Assembly (NCBI GenBank): GCA_027596035.1
Contig: JADGJA010000004.1
Span: 1-64,000, forward strand
From: Thoreauomyces humboldtii
Lineage: Eukaryota; Chytridiomycota; Chytridiomycetes; Spizellomycetales; Powellomycetaceae
Reading direction: 5' to 3'
Length of the DNA: 64,000 nucleotides
The position numbers and the translations under genes are program-made. Below the pieces are notes generated by a model that searched no databases, was not told the DNA's origin, and was given only the letters and a program-made list of their open reading frames with translations. The first letter of the stretch is position 1. Every line of letters begins with the position of its first letter. Positions 1-11,554 of the stretch are shown here, one piece after another.

Positions 1-348
1 ACGAGTAAAAACCTGTTGCAGACTGCAACAGAGAAGTACCTGAATGTACTTCACGTCTGAGAGAGGATGCCTGTTGCAGGAAGGCTTACTGGCTGCGCCA
101 GCAGCCTCCCCCACCTTGCCAGTTGCAAGAAAATGCGAACCCTGTCCAAAAATGTGGCTTGGACTTCCATTATCTGACATGCCAGTATAGTATAGTAAAG
201 GCAGGACCTCAACGATCGCGCAAGGACCAGAAATGGAACCCTGCAGAGCACCGTGCTTCTCTTCGTAGATGTGATCAACCAGTCTCCGCTGTCACCAAAA
301 ACCATCGTCAAGGATCCTCCTTCTGTTGGACTAGTCTCGCTGGGAACA
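1..348. other. Upstream region of PIG-M, no gene seen
   Basis: No convincing coding sequence is visible. The open frames here are short and resemble nothing I recognise. The open frame of the next gene extends back to 253, but similarity to the PIG-M family begins only at the ATG at 349, so this stretch is probably promoter and 5' UTR. Confidence 0.4.
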
Positions 349-2117
349 ATGGCGTGGTCGTTTTTGAGGCTCGCGGTCGCTTCCCTTCTGCTCCACGCAG
401 GGTTCCTCATCTATGGGCACTTTCAGGATCAACACCCCGTCGTAAAGTTCACTGACGTCGACTATCTGGTCTTCACCGACGGAGCTCGCTTCGTGACTGC
501 TGGGGAATCACCGTATCTACGCGCAACCTATCGCTACACGCCCCTGCTGGCCTGGCTCGTCGTTCCCAACGTGGTCTGGCACCCCGACTTTGGAAAGTGG
601 CTGTTCTGCGCGTGCGACCTGCTCGGCGGATGGTTCATCCACGCCATCCTCTGCAGGGTCGGGTGCGCCCCGGACCGTGCGACCAAGTACACGGCGGTCT
701 GGCTGCTCAACCCCTTTGTGGTCGCCATCTCCGCCCGCGGGAACTCGGAGAGCGTGATCACGGTGCTCGTGCTGGGAGCCTTGTGGGCGTTGATGACGGG
801 ACGTCAGAACCTGGGCGGGATCCTGTATGGGATCAGTGTGCACTTCAAGATATATCCCATTGTTTACGCTTTACCGTTTTGGCTGTATCTCGATTCCAAT
901 TATCCTTGCAAATCCGCATCACTCCTCCGCGAGTACTCTGGAGGAAACGGTGGTACAAGCACCGCTGGGAGGGCCCCTCTCCTTGGTGTACGGAAGGGGC
1001 TCGGAGAATTCTTCAGCTGGCGTCGCCTTCAGTTTGCTATCTTGAGCGGAGGCGTCTTCCTTCTGTTGACGGCAGGAATGTATTATCTGTAGGTGGAATC
1101 CAGGTCAAGACCGTTGCATAATTTTAGCTGATGCACCAAAGATGCTTGCAGGTACGGCTTTGAGTTCCTTCATGAAAGCTACCTCTACCATATCACCCGC
1201 AAAGACCACCGGCACAATTTCTCAGTCTACTTCTACCACATGTACCTATCGTCCGGAACGGCGGGTTCACAAGACATAGTGCGTAGTGCCGTTTCATCCA
1301 GAATTTCAGCATTACTCTCGTTTCTCCCGCAACTGGGCCTCGTCGCTTTGCTCGGCGGGGTATTGGCGAAAGATCTGGCATTGGCCTGCTTCGCGCAGAC
1401 GTTTGCCTTCGTGATGCTCAACAAGGTCTGCACTTCACAGGTAATCACTCTGTGTATTTCTGCTCTGGTGTGTGGCTACCATGTCGGGCTCACATACCTA
1501 TCAAATGCAGTATTTCATGTGGTACCTTTGCCTTCTACCTTTGATCTTGCCCAGCAGTGCGCTCTTGCAAAGTCATCGGAGAGAAGGGCTTCTCCTTCTA
1601 ATTGCGTGGGTCCTGGGGCAGGTGAGCGGGACAACTGGTTCTCTTTTCGGTCCTCCTATCTGACCATTCATGATACCAGGCTTTGTGGTTGTCCCAAGCA
1701 TACGGTCTCGAGCACTTGGGTTTGAACAAGTTCCGAGAGTTGTGGGTCGCTGGCGTGATTTTCTACCTTGTCAACGCTATCATCCTGGCGCGCATCATCC
1801 GACATCACCAGACGCTTACATCCGTGGGAACTTCTGTCGAACAAGTCACTGGGACGGACTCTTCTCGAAAAACTAAGACCTCTGAGCCCTCCTCGGAGAA
1901 GCGGACGTCTCTGCCAATGCTGGAGCCCTTTCAGAGCGCTGCTTGCCGGAACCTAGAGGAGATCAACGTCGGACAGAACGTTACAGAGTTCCGCGTACGA
2001 CCTGTCGGGTCCAGTTGGGTCAGGCCCTTCGATGTGGCAACTGCTTTAAGCTTCCTCCCGGCTATCCTGAAGGTACCAGCATGTTCGGGGTTTCAGCTTT
2101 TGCTTCAAGGACTCTGA
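349..2117 (+). CDS. GPI14: GPI mannosyltransferase 1 (PIG-M / Gpi14 family)
   Basis: This is the ER multi-pass enzyme that adds the first mannose, from dolichol-phosphate-mannose, to the GPI-anchor precursor. Exon model: 349-1088, 1152-1440, 1511-1621, 1680-2117 (525 aa, all junctions in frame). The luminal acidic motif near the N-terminus reads FTDVDYLVFTDGARFV, followed by SPYLRATYRYTPLLAWL. Later family blocks are RKDHRHNFSVYFYHMYL, NKVCTSQ joined exactly to YFMWYLCLLPL by splicing, and LNKFRELWVAGVIFYLVNA. The ATG at 349 is preferred over 253 because the first transmembrane segment starts right after it. Beyond about residue 430 the protein carries roughly 100 Ser/Thr-rich residues not typical of the family, so the 3' end may be mis-modelled. 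The stop lies 37 bases inside the next gene, PIG-H, which acts in the same pathway. Confidence 0.9.
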
Positions 2118-2660
2118 ATCCTTCTCTACAGTATGTCTCTGGGACGACAGAACTGCAATCACTCTGCTACCTGCTTATTCCGGCAGTTCTTCTCTTGATC
2201 GGTCTCTACGATGTCCGTCAAGGTATATGCTACTGTTAGTTATGGGCGCATGCGCGTGAGATTGATGTGAATCATACAGAATCCATTGTATTCATGCGAA
2301 CGCTTGGAATATCGATAACGACCACTTCCAGACTGGGTCTCAAGTCCAACCGCTTCATCCCTCTACACGACGTCGCCGGTCTCATCATCAACGAGGGAAT
2401 TCGCCGGTTAACCGTCCGGTACTATCTAGCTGTCGTCGTGAAAGGAGAAGCTTCGCTGGTTGTCGTCTTCGAGGTGGGTTGTTCCGATGCTCGCGTGTTG
2501 TCTTCTCACCTGAGACTCATCGAGCAAGGTGGATGATTGTCGGGCACAGAACACTTTGCCCCGACTGGACGTCCTGCGCGTGGTTCACAAATGTGGGAAC
2601 CAGATTCTGTGGGGAGACGCCTTGGATCAGGAAACGACAGTTGGACAGCCCTCGTTTTGA
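2081..2660 (+). CDS. GPI15: GPI-GlcNAc transferase subunit PIG-H / Gpi15
   Basis: This is a non-catalytic subunit of the ER complex that transfers GlcNAc to phosphatidylinositol, the first step of GPI-anchor synthesis. Exons 2081-2222, 2280-2473 and 2550-2660 give 148 aa. Exon 1 holds a hydrophobic hairpin (LLIPAVLLLIGLYDV). Exon 2 encodes the family signature ESIVFMRTLGISITTTSR, then NRFIPLHDVAGLIINEGIRR, then YYLAVVVKGEASLVVVFE. Exon 3 continues NTLPRLDVLRVVHKCG, as in other PIG-H proteins. The family is usually somewhat longer at the N-terminus, so an upstream start or exon inside the PIG-M tail is possible. The gene overlaps the predicted end of PIG-M on the same strand. Confidence 0.88.
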
Positions 2661-3651
2661 GTGATTCTGTCGGTGGGCATCGAAGAACGGATTGAACTGG
2701 GTGTCGGCACGCGCCCCCGATTGAGCGGACTTGTTACAGATCCCATGGTCGCTGCCCCGACAGGTCATGCCGCTGGCGCCCCGCCACACGTTTCTGCAGA
2801 GAAGGCTGGCTATCATATTACGAACGGTCTACCCTTGAGACGTCGACCACTCTTCCTGTTGCAACAATGTTTTTTGGAAGGCATACCCAGGCGTCACTCG
2901 CGCAGTTGATGGTCTCAACGTAGTACGCCGTGCCCGATCTACTGGAGACTAATTGCGAGTAATCCTGTGGAGCTCAAGCTTCCTTCAGAGCACCAAGCTT
3001 CCATGGAAACCTCTTCCTTTCGTATATGAGAAGAGTGGATTTTTGTGCGTGCAGCACTTACGGGTGCGATCGAACATGAACGTTCGTTCATACAGGTGGT
3101 TGGCATACCGGCATCCTACATAACGCGTCATGCTTGTGAAGGCACAGCCAAGGAATCATACGTGGTTGCAGAAATCCCGGGCACGTTCTTGGCACTATAA
3201 AAATAGAAACTTCGACGGGAGAGCACAGCGGGAATGTTCGAAAACAAAGAACGCGGATGCAGTAGCCTGATTGCGGAACCGTGGTCGGCTGAATGCTGAA
3301 TCTGGCGCTGGATGCAGGGGCTGTCGAGGAACCCCTCTCGCTGCTTCTCGGTCTCAGAACTCGCAGGTCTCAGACTCCGACGCACCCAGCACTCACCCTG
3401 ACCGGGACCCCGTCATCGCATTGCCACGTCCCCAGCCCGCTGATTCCGCGCCATATAGCGTAGCCACCACCACTTTTGGCACACGCACAGGCTTCTCCTC
3501 TCCTTGCGTCACGAACGCGTCTGAACAAACAAGATCGCTATAGCTGTCCATTCGCAGGAACACCCGCACGCCGCAGTCCTGAAAGAGTATAAGACAACCG
3601 ACTCACGTCTGCTCTCCCTCCTAACAATTCATCCTCACCACCTCCTCCAGC
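2661..3651. other. Intergenic region, promoter of the aspartic protease
   Basis: No supported gene lies here. Open frames at 2661, 3128 and 3271 are short and of random composition. A TATA-like stretch (gagtataagac) near 3587 lies about 65 bases upstream of the protease ATG and is followed by a C/T-rich leader, a common core-promoter arrangement in this window. Confidence 0.4.
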
Positions 3652-4995
3652 ATGCAGATCTGTAAATCTCTCGCTTTTACCCTGGCAGTCACATCGACAG
3701 TTGTGTCAGCTGCCCCTGCGCCTGCTGGCAAGATCGCGATCAAGCTGCCCAAGAACCAGCACGGGGCAATCCTCAAGCACCGTCTCCCCGCCATCATGAC
3801 GAGCCTAGCCACTAAGTTTGGGGGCACCCTCCCCCCTCACCACGCCGGAAGCTTCATTGTCGATGCCGACACCGAAACCCTGACCAACGACTCTGGACTG
3901 GATTACTGGGGTCCCGCGACGGTCGGTTCCCAGCCAATCAACCTCTTGTTCGACACTGGGTCGGCGGACCTGTGGGTCCCGGGCATCAGCTGCGGCCTGT
4001 CCTGCCCCGGAACCCAGCAGTTTGACCCATCGGCCTCGTCGACGTTTCAAAGCATCGGCGCCACATTCGATATTCAGTATGGGAGCGGCTCTGCCGAAGG
4101 AACAACAGGTAAGGACATGGAGAAACAGGAAGAAAGAGAAAGAAATCGGGGACCCTGCTTGTAGATTTACATACTGATATCGTTCGACATCTGCAGGCAG
4201 CGACACAGTCGAAGTTGGAGGCGTGACCGTCACCGGTCAGGTAATAGGGGTAGTCACATCTGAAGGCAACGACCCCCAGACATCGGAATATGATGGTAGG
4301 AGAGAAGACGAACAACAGCAAATTCAAAGAAGACAGGACCTGAAATCTGTATTTTTTTTTCAGGCATTCTCGGCATGGGCTTCTCCACTCTCGCCGCAGA
4401 CCAAGCGACGACATGGTTCGAAAATGCAGTTGCGCAAAACCGGGTCTCCAGCGCCGTCTTCAGCTTCTACCTGGCCGGCGGTGACAACACAGGATCTGAG
4501 CTCTATCTCGGCGGAGCCAACTCCGAGCACTACACTGGTACGATTCAATACGTTCCGCTCACCAGCGCCACTTACTGGCAGTTCGCATTGAACGGCATTT
4601 CCGCCGCTGGGTCCGCCATCACTCTCACCCAGAACACCGCGATCGCGGACACCGGAACGTCGCTCATCGCGGGTCCCACGTCTGACATCACGGCGATCAA
4701 CAACGCCATCGGCGCTCGGGCCGCGTCCGGACAGCAGGGACTCTGGGAGATCGACTGCAATGCCACCCCCGGAGACGTGTCGTTCGCTCTCAACGGCGTC
4801 ACCCTCTCCCTCTCCGCTTCCGACTACATCGTGGCCGCAGGTGACGGAACCTGCATCTCTGGCTTCTCGGCCATGGACGACACGCCGTACATCCTTGGAG
4901 ACGTGGTACTGCGTCGATACTACTCCGTCTATGACCTCGGTGAAGTTTCCGCAAATTACAGCGGGGCGCGCGTCGGTTTCGCCATCGCCCGGTAG
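3652..4995 (+). CDS. Secreted pepsin-like aspartic protease
   Basis: This is a predicted extracellular A1-family peptidase. Exons 3652-4108, 4197-4295 and 4364-4995 give 395 aa. Residues 1-20 form a signal peptide ending VVSA before APAP, followed by a propeptide of about 60 residues. Both catalytic aspartates are present: DTGSADLW in exon 1 and ADTGTSLIAG in exon 3. Between them lie the flap (YGSGSAEGTTG, with GG completed across intron 1) and DGILGMGF across intron 2. The C-terminal motif YILGDVVLRRYYSVYDL is typical of fungal secreted pepsins. No GPI-attachment or transmembrane tail follows, so the enzyme is likely released. Intron 2 ends in a run of ten T before CAG. A role in saprotrophic or pathogenic protein digestion is inferred. 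Confidence 0.93.
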
Positions 4996-5668
4996 ATTGC
5001 GCCCCACGCTGTGAACCCGCACATGGAGTTCATGCGCAGGCCAGTTTCACCCCTTCACCATGCACATAATCCCGGCCCTTGAATCCTCTGCTCCTAAATT
5101 CAATAGAATTGTCTTTTAACACACTTGGGTTTCGGTTGGTCTCTGATTTTCGACAGACGGTTTCTGCCTCGCCATGCGGAAGTTCCTCGCCTTCCTGGAC
5201 GGGGGCTGGTTAGAGCTTGGACCTTACATTTGAGAGCAAGGTGATTGTTTGCGGAAGTGCCGAGGCAGCGGGGTTGTCAGACGCTTGCAGTCGATGATTC
5301 GCACATGGTAGAACAAGTTTCGATGTCCGGGCGTCCGGCGTCAGGGAAGTCATGACAATGAGCATACGTCGTAAGCAATTGTGAGCACTAGCCTCGGGAA
5401 CTTCTGTGAATTCTTGCTAAGCAGACATTTTCATTGGCGGAATGCGGGATGCAGGATGAGAGTCCAAGACTGCAAGAACACGAGCCAGCCGTTTACCTAC
5501 GAGGGTGACCGCTTGTTCAGACACCCCGCAGCCCGTTCTTCCCTTTTCCCCGCCCACAAGCAACCCTTTCAAAAGTCCCAGCCATTCTCGTCGCCTTCCT
5601 ACACAAAAAGAGCACCGCTTCTTCCATCAACCAGTCTATCAACAAACCGCAGCAACATACCTTCGGCA
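4996..5668. other. Intergenic region between protease and MOB1
   Basis: The 3' UTR of the protease and the promoter of MOB1. The last 150 bases before the MOB1 ATG are rich in C and T. No coding sequence or repeat was seen. Confidence 0.4.
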
Positions 5669-6802
5669 ATGGATTATCGGAAGTTTCTGTAAGCTTCGTC
5701 CTCGCGGGTCGCTTTCCTTCCGCCTCTTTGACGTATCACATTCCTGAACCCTTTCTTTCGCTTCAGTGGAAACTACGAGGGGAAAACCTTCAAAGCGAAG
5801 AAACAGTTCTTCCAGGGGACGAAGAGGGATCAGCTTCAGAAATACATTGTGGTATGCGTCCTTCTGGGGAAATGCGAAGGGTATACATTGGCTTGACGGA
5901 AACATGGAAATGTCATCAGAAAACTCTAGGAGGAGAGAGTCTCCGCGCCGCCGTGGAACTACCGCCAGATGCGAGTCGGGAAGAGTGGCTGGCAGTCAAC
6001 AGTGAGCTCGGGGATTCCCCCGTTTCGATCCTCTTGGGAGAACCCAAGCAGCTCTAACTTGGGGTATCGGCGTTCGGCTCAGCCGTGGACTTTTACAACC
6101 AGATCAACCTTCTCTACGGATGCATATCAGAGTACTGCACGGCACAGAATTGTCCTACGATGACAGCAGGGCCCCGTTATGAGTACCTCTGGGCGGACGG
6201 GAAGACGATAGTCAAGCCAATAAAATGCACGGCGCCAGAGTACATCGAGTTCTTGCTCGGATGGGTAGATAGGTGAGGGAGTGGAGGACGAGGGAGGACA
6301 GAGACGATATCGAAGAATACCCGACATTGATGCTTCACTCCGACAACTCAGTCAACTGGACGATGAAACGATATTCCCAACATCAGACGAGTTCCCACCG
6401 CAATTCATAGTCGTAGTCAAGCAAATCTTCAAGCGACTCTTCCGGTTCTATGCTCACGTGTATCACAACCATCTGAGCGTGAGTCGTGTTCTTAGGGAAC
6501 TGTGTGCCGATTGGACCGGACTGACCGATATCTGCTTTCCAGCAACTGGAAGACGTCGGCGAGGATCGACATCTCAATACGTGTTTCAAGCATTTCATCC
6601 TTTTTGTCACAGAGGTGCGTTTGCGTGGAGTGTCTCCGGAGGGCTTCTCTCCCTTTGGACCAAAAAGCCCATTGATTTCCTTGCCACGCAGTTCGATCTC
6701 GTCGATTCGAGAGAGCTTCAGCCGCTGGCTTCCATAGTCCAGCAGATCCTAGAACAAAACCCAAAAACCTCATCTTCCGCCGACAACTCCATGTCCATGT
6801 AG
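5669..6802 (+). CDS. MOB1: MOB1 kinase activator
   Basis: MOB1 binds and activates NDR/LATS-family kinases and acts in mitotic exit and cytokinesis. Seven exons: 5669-5688, 5767-5851, 5920-6001, 6083-6272, 6352-6478, 6543-6614, 6692-6802 (228 aa, the usual size). The first exon is only 20 nt. Family motifs in order: [35 protein letters not shown] (joined across intron 3), CTAQNCPTMTAGPRYEYLWAD, KQIFKRLFRFYAHVYHNH and LNTCFKHFILFVTEFDLVD. The zinc ligands (Cys-x4-Cys and His-x4-His) are all present. The intron density is among the highest in the window. No sign of decay. Confidence 0.95.
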
Positions 6803-7030
6803 ACCAACCTCATGCCCTCAGTGCTTTGGTGTGACCGACCGCACGATGGCCACATTTATACCGCATCTAGACTTTATGTCGAGTAGATTTTTCCGTAGCA
6901 CCGCTGCCATGCCAGGTTTACCGACAAATCAGATCATTTTTGCCCACGGACTTGTTACCATTGATCTTGTGAACCAGAATTTTAGGGTGTACGCCGGATA
7001 TGATCGAATACAGCGCGTTGCCACGCGCGT

Positions 7031-8886
7031 TCATTCTACCAGTTTCTTCCCACGAGCCAATTTCGATGCTTTCCCAGGTGTTGCTGCGCCGAAGGTAGGT
7101 ACATCCCGTTTGGCGCTTCTAGCAAGAACAGTGGCGTTGGCTAGCAAGAGCAGGAGCGACGAAGTTGGTGTAGATGGATATGTGTTCCATGCGTATTCCA
7201 AGCCAACCATCACGGCAACTCTGAAGGAAATCCTGAAGGATTAGGAACTTCAAATTGCCATCAAGATGAAAAGGAAAAAAAAATGCACTCACTTCGCAAG
7301 GAAGAGCAGCATCGTGATCAGTCTAAATGCACGAGATCCAGTCCCCGATGCCATGGTTTCCCTCGAACCCCAAAGTAGGTATGGCACAGTATGTGCGTAC
7401 CACGACCAGAACTGATAGTGCAGGGATCGTGCGCAGATGATTCCAATGAGGTTCGTCGTGAACATGACAGTGAGGATATCTGCACGAGAGACCAAGACAT
7501 CAAAGTTAGGTTGTACGTTAACAGATGGCTGCTGCAATCCCAGGATAGCTTCGGACACCTACAATCTCCATCCAACGATACCACCGATCGGGTAAGCAGT
7601 CCCTTTCGCACGACCGTCACGATCCCCCCGCTTCTCGCTGTCCACTTGACAAGAAAGATGGCCACCAGTCCAACGTGCAAGAGAAGCAACCCCTTTGCGA
7701 AAGGCTTGCTCAGAAAAGTGTCTTCATCTATGAACCGCCAGTTGACGGTCCACTTGTAGAAAAAGGCACGACTGAAATCGAACGATCTGCTCAGGTAGGA
7801 ACGGGGTTGGACGAGAAGGAAGGGCAGTCCGACGAAAACCTGGATGAGAACAGCTGATGCCGCGTTTCGGATCGATCGTCGCAATCCGACGGCCTGATAA
7901 GTCAGGAGGGCGAAGCCAGGTGCAAAGAGGAGGATGTTCATCTTTATGGAGAGAGCGGCACTGTTTGCGACGTGTAGAACATGATAAGCTATATATACCA
8001 GGACTAAAAACCAGAGGTTTTCCTACCTATACAGCACCGTGGCAAGGCCCCATCTCCCGTTCAGCATGGCGAGCATGCATAAATAGAGAGGAAGCATCGC
8101 CACGGGGTCGTTGAAGAGACGAAGGACGTAGATGGAGTGGAGACGTTTGGACAGCGTCAGGAAGACCAGCACGTATGACTTCCGGGCCAAAGATGAGCAA
8201 CGGTAGATGGCCATCACAACCGCCAGGGTCACGATATCGAGAGCCGCGAATGCGTATTGGGCGATGCGGATGTCTTTGCCCGAGGAAGTGAGCCAGTGCA
8301 GCGCAGTGTATATGTAAAGGAAGCCGCCCGGATATCTGAAGAGGAAGACCGTCAACAGTGTAAAAACCCCAGTATTCGACGGCTCCGGAAAGACCCACAC
8401 GATCGGTCCAGTGTCACCCTCCAGTTTTACGTAGTCTCGCTGCCCTGATAGGAAGCCTTCGACTTGCTGCATGTAGGCCTGCCAATCAATATTGGTATCT
8501 TCCTGGTGAAAGCGAATTCAGATTGGGTGTCCAGGTGGTAGAAGCCTTTCGCGGCTCATCGAAGGGCTGCAGCAGGAGAAGCGCCTACATCGAACTTTTT
8601 GAATGATAGCGATTGATAGGAACGCCTCGAAGATCAGCAGCGCTGCTCCCACGAGCCAGAAATATTTAGGGTCGGTCGCCAAAGCTAGGCCGACAGATGC
8701 CAGTTGGCTCGACGAGGAAGCCAGGCTCTCTTCTTTGATTGCCGAAACATGCCGAGTCCGTCGTGGAATGTGGCTCGAATCCAAGGCATCATTACTCGGC
8801 TCTTGAGGTGGTTTGACGACGGACGAGGGCGAGTCCTGCCCACCTACCCTTCCCTGCAGCTTGCGAAGCGTTGATTTCTCCGCCAT
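7031..8886 (-). CDS. ALG3: Dol-P-Man:Man5GlcNAc2-PP-Dol alpha-1,3-mannosyltransferase ALG3
   Basis: This ER multi-pass enzyme adds the first luminal mannose to the lipid-linked N-glycan precursor. Exons on the minus strand: 8886-8589, 8498-8399, 8335-8027, 7960-7612, 7558-7293, 7220-7031 (503 aa, in frame). Family motifs: [16 protein letters not shown] (restored by intron 1), [20 protein letters not shown] (across intron 2), [74 protein letters not shown] and [12 protein letters not shown]. About 75 residues before the first transmembrane segment are hydrophilic and not conserved. The gene ends 228 bases from convergent MOB1 and starts 302 bases from divergent LTV1. Confidence 0.94.
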
Positions 8887-9188
8887 CAGCCTTATGATCT
8901 CCTTCTAGATGCTGACGAGGCTTGACTCGTGTCGGTTCAGTAGATTGATCTCGTAGATAAAATGCGTGGGAGGAAGCGCAGCAACGATACCAACGGCGGG
9001 GAGATGGAGAGGGGGAGCCTCCGCCGTTTGCCTTTCCCCCTTCAAAGCAAAAACAAAAAACACACACGACGCTTGCACATTTCTCAACCCATTTAGTGCC
9101 CGACACATACGCAGAACGTCTCACAGAGTCCAAGTACATTCCCTCTTTCCAAGTGCAAAGACTTTTGTGCGAATCGTAAACCGACAGC
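8887..9188. promoter_or_regulatory. Shared divergent promoter of ALG3 and LTV1
   Basis: These 302 bases separate the two start codons. No TATA box is obvious. A purine/pyrimidine-rich stretch occurs around 9000-9060. Both genes serve growth functions (glycosylation, ribosome assembly), so co-regulation is possible but is inference only. Confidence 0.35.
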
Positions 9189-11292
9189 ATGGGCAAGAAA
9201 CAGTTCATCGACAAGTCAAAGTCGGTCCACTATCAGGTCGTACACAGGTCTCAGCGTGACCCAGCTTTAGCAGACGACGAGTCGTCAAAGTATGTCCTCA
9301 AGCCAGTACCACCGAGCTACAATCTACTAAAGGTATGAGTGTGTGTGTGTGTGTGCGTGTGTGTTTGTCTCTGTATGTGTGGTGTTGAAACTTGGTCAGA
9401 ATGCATGCTCACATGTTTCTTCTCCTTCCAGAAAGGCAAGTACGACGCTGAGGTTCCAGACGGAGACTACCCCGAGTTTGAAGAGCGGGATGGCGAGTAT
9501 GACGGACACGACAACCACGACTTCTCCGACGACGAGGACTACCAGCACGAAGACGAGGAGGACTACGAGGGAGAAGATGGCCAGGAGGAGGGAGACGAGG
9601 AAGACGACGGCAAACCAGTAGTGGCAGTGAGCTCGACAAAGTCTCGTAAGGCGTCCGGGAAAGTCCCTGCACAAGCAGCACCGGAAGCGGACCCTTCGCT
9701 CTACGGCATCTTCTTTGATGACCAGAGCAACTACGACTATCTGAAGCATCTGCGACCGATTGGCGAGGACGCCACGGCCACTTTCATGGAAGCAAAGGGT
9801 TCGCAGAAGAAGGACAAGTCGGGGGGAATCAAGTTTGTCGTACGTCGTTCCCGTGTCTATGTCGCTTGGGTATGCTGTGAATCGGCACTCACAACCACAA
9901 ATCCGCGATCCCAACAGGATGATGATGCGTCCGAAGCGCTAACAGGACGCAAGGTCCAGTTCGACATACCAAGCGAAGCCTTGGCGTCAAAGTACGAGGA
10001 CAGCGTCGGCATGCTTAACCGTCCCGCCGCGCCCTCCATGCTCGACGTGGAGCCCGATGTTCGAGAAGTGATGTACGCCCTGCAGGACGAGGAGTACGTC
10101 GAGGAGGACATTGACGACTTTTTCGCCGCGCTGGATGCGGACGAGGTGCCTGAAGAGTTCCACGTCGCGGCGCGGGAGGCCGAGGCTCAGGCCAAGGCGA
10201 AGGAGGAGGCTGCCGATGCTGCCGAGGCCGAGGGCGAAGGAGCATGGTACAAAGATTTCAAAAAGTATCAGAAGGGCGTGGACGAGTTTTCGGACGATGA
10301 GGACTCTGAAGACGAGTTCGAGTTCGACGAGGCTGGAAACGGTGGAGGGAAGCTACGGAATCCCCGCTGGGACCGTCGTACCGCCGAGACCTCCCACTCT
10401 GTCATGTCCTCCTCCACCATGTTCCGAAACGACAAGCTCACACTCCTCGACGACCAGTTCGACCAGGTCCTCGGCGAGTACTCTGACGACGAGATGGGCG
10501 AGCTGGATCCCGAGGATCCGTCCGTGCGAGGTGACAACCTGATCTCGAAAGGTCGCCTCGAGGACATGTTCGACGAGTTTCTCGACGCCACCGAGGTGAT
10601 GGGACACAAGAAGCGACTCGTGACCAAGATCGACCGGATGGGACTCATCGACAGCGTGCGAGGGGAGCTGAAGGAGAACGCCATGGACGCCATTCGGATG
10701 TACGAGGCCGGGGAAGGCTACATGAAACCCACTCCCGACGACGAGGAGATCGAGATGCCCGAGGCAAAGGTTCGCGACACGTGGGACGTTGAGACGGTTC
10801 TCTCCACCTACTCGAACATCTACAACCGGCCCAAGATGATCAGCGAGCGTACGGCAGCGGGAATGGCGCCCGCTCGCATTAGGCTGAGGGGAAAGCTCGG
10901 AATGCCCGTCATAGATGCCGCCACCGCCGCGGGACCAAGAAGGTCAGCCGCTCCTGCTCGCGGTCTCGACAGTCAGGGATCCGACGAGGAAAACTCAGAC
11001 GATGACGGCGAGGAACCCATCAACCGCGGAGTCGCCAGGTCGAAAGAGGAGACGAAGGAGGAGAAGAAGATGAGGAAGCAGGAGCTCAAGGCAGATCGAC
11101 GGGTACGGTTTTCTCCGATTTTGTCTGCTAGGTCCTCTCTTGTCTCGCCGCTGACCGTTTCATTCCGCGTGCCCTCAGAATCGACGAGTGGAAAAGAAGG
11201 CCACAAAGACTGCATTCAAGGACGAAAGCAAGCGTCAAGGAAAGACTTTCCGTAACGTTCTTGCACAGGAACAGAGCCTTCACATAGAGTAG
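9189..11292 (+). CDS. LTV1: 40S ribosome biogenesis factor LTV1
   Basis: LTV1 is an assembly and export factor for the pre-40S subunit. Exons 9189-9332, 9432-9839, 9918-11102 and 11179-11292 give 616 aa. The N-terminus MGKKQFIDKSKSVHYQVVHR, then SQRDPALADDESS and a block ending FFDDQSNYDYLKHLRPIGE, matches the family. It is followed by acidic stretches, TSHSVMSSSTMFRNDKLTLL and DEQFD-like segments (LLDDQFDQVLGEY). The C-terminus NRRVEKKATKTAFKDESKRQ, reached only by splicing intron 3, is the basic tail expected of LTV1. Intron 2 (9840-9917, 78 nt) has no in-frame stop, so a retained-intron form would stay in frame. Intron 1 contains a GT microsatellite. Confidence 0.93.
9334..9366 (+). repeat. 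(GT)n microsatellite in LTV1 intron 1
   Basis: An alternating GT run interrupted by one C starts right after the 5' splice site of LTV1 intron 1. Such runs vary in length between isolates and may affect splice-site use. Confidence 0.85.
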
Positions 11293-11554
11293 ACTCTGGT
11301 GTTTGCCCCTAGTTTCTCCTCAAAATTCACGCGCGCTTTTCAGCATGTGGTCCAAATGCAATTTCATAGATACTTTTCAACGTATAAGGTCGAATAGTCA
11401 TAGATGTGATAGATGGTTCAAAAATCCTTGCGTCTATTTACAATATCGTAACAGGCCTAACCCGAATTACGCGGATAGGGTGCTAAAGATGTTCGCAAAG
11501 GGACGTGATGTCAATACAGTTACGATGAATCTGCCAGAATGTTTTGCCTGAGAC

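Noticed and set aside
4360..5022. 220-aa open frame on the minus strand opposite the aspartic protease
   Set aside because: Antisense shadow of GC-rich protease codons. Repetitive Gly/Arg/Val composition and no similarity.
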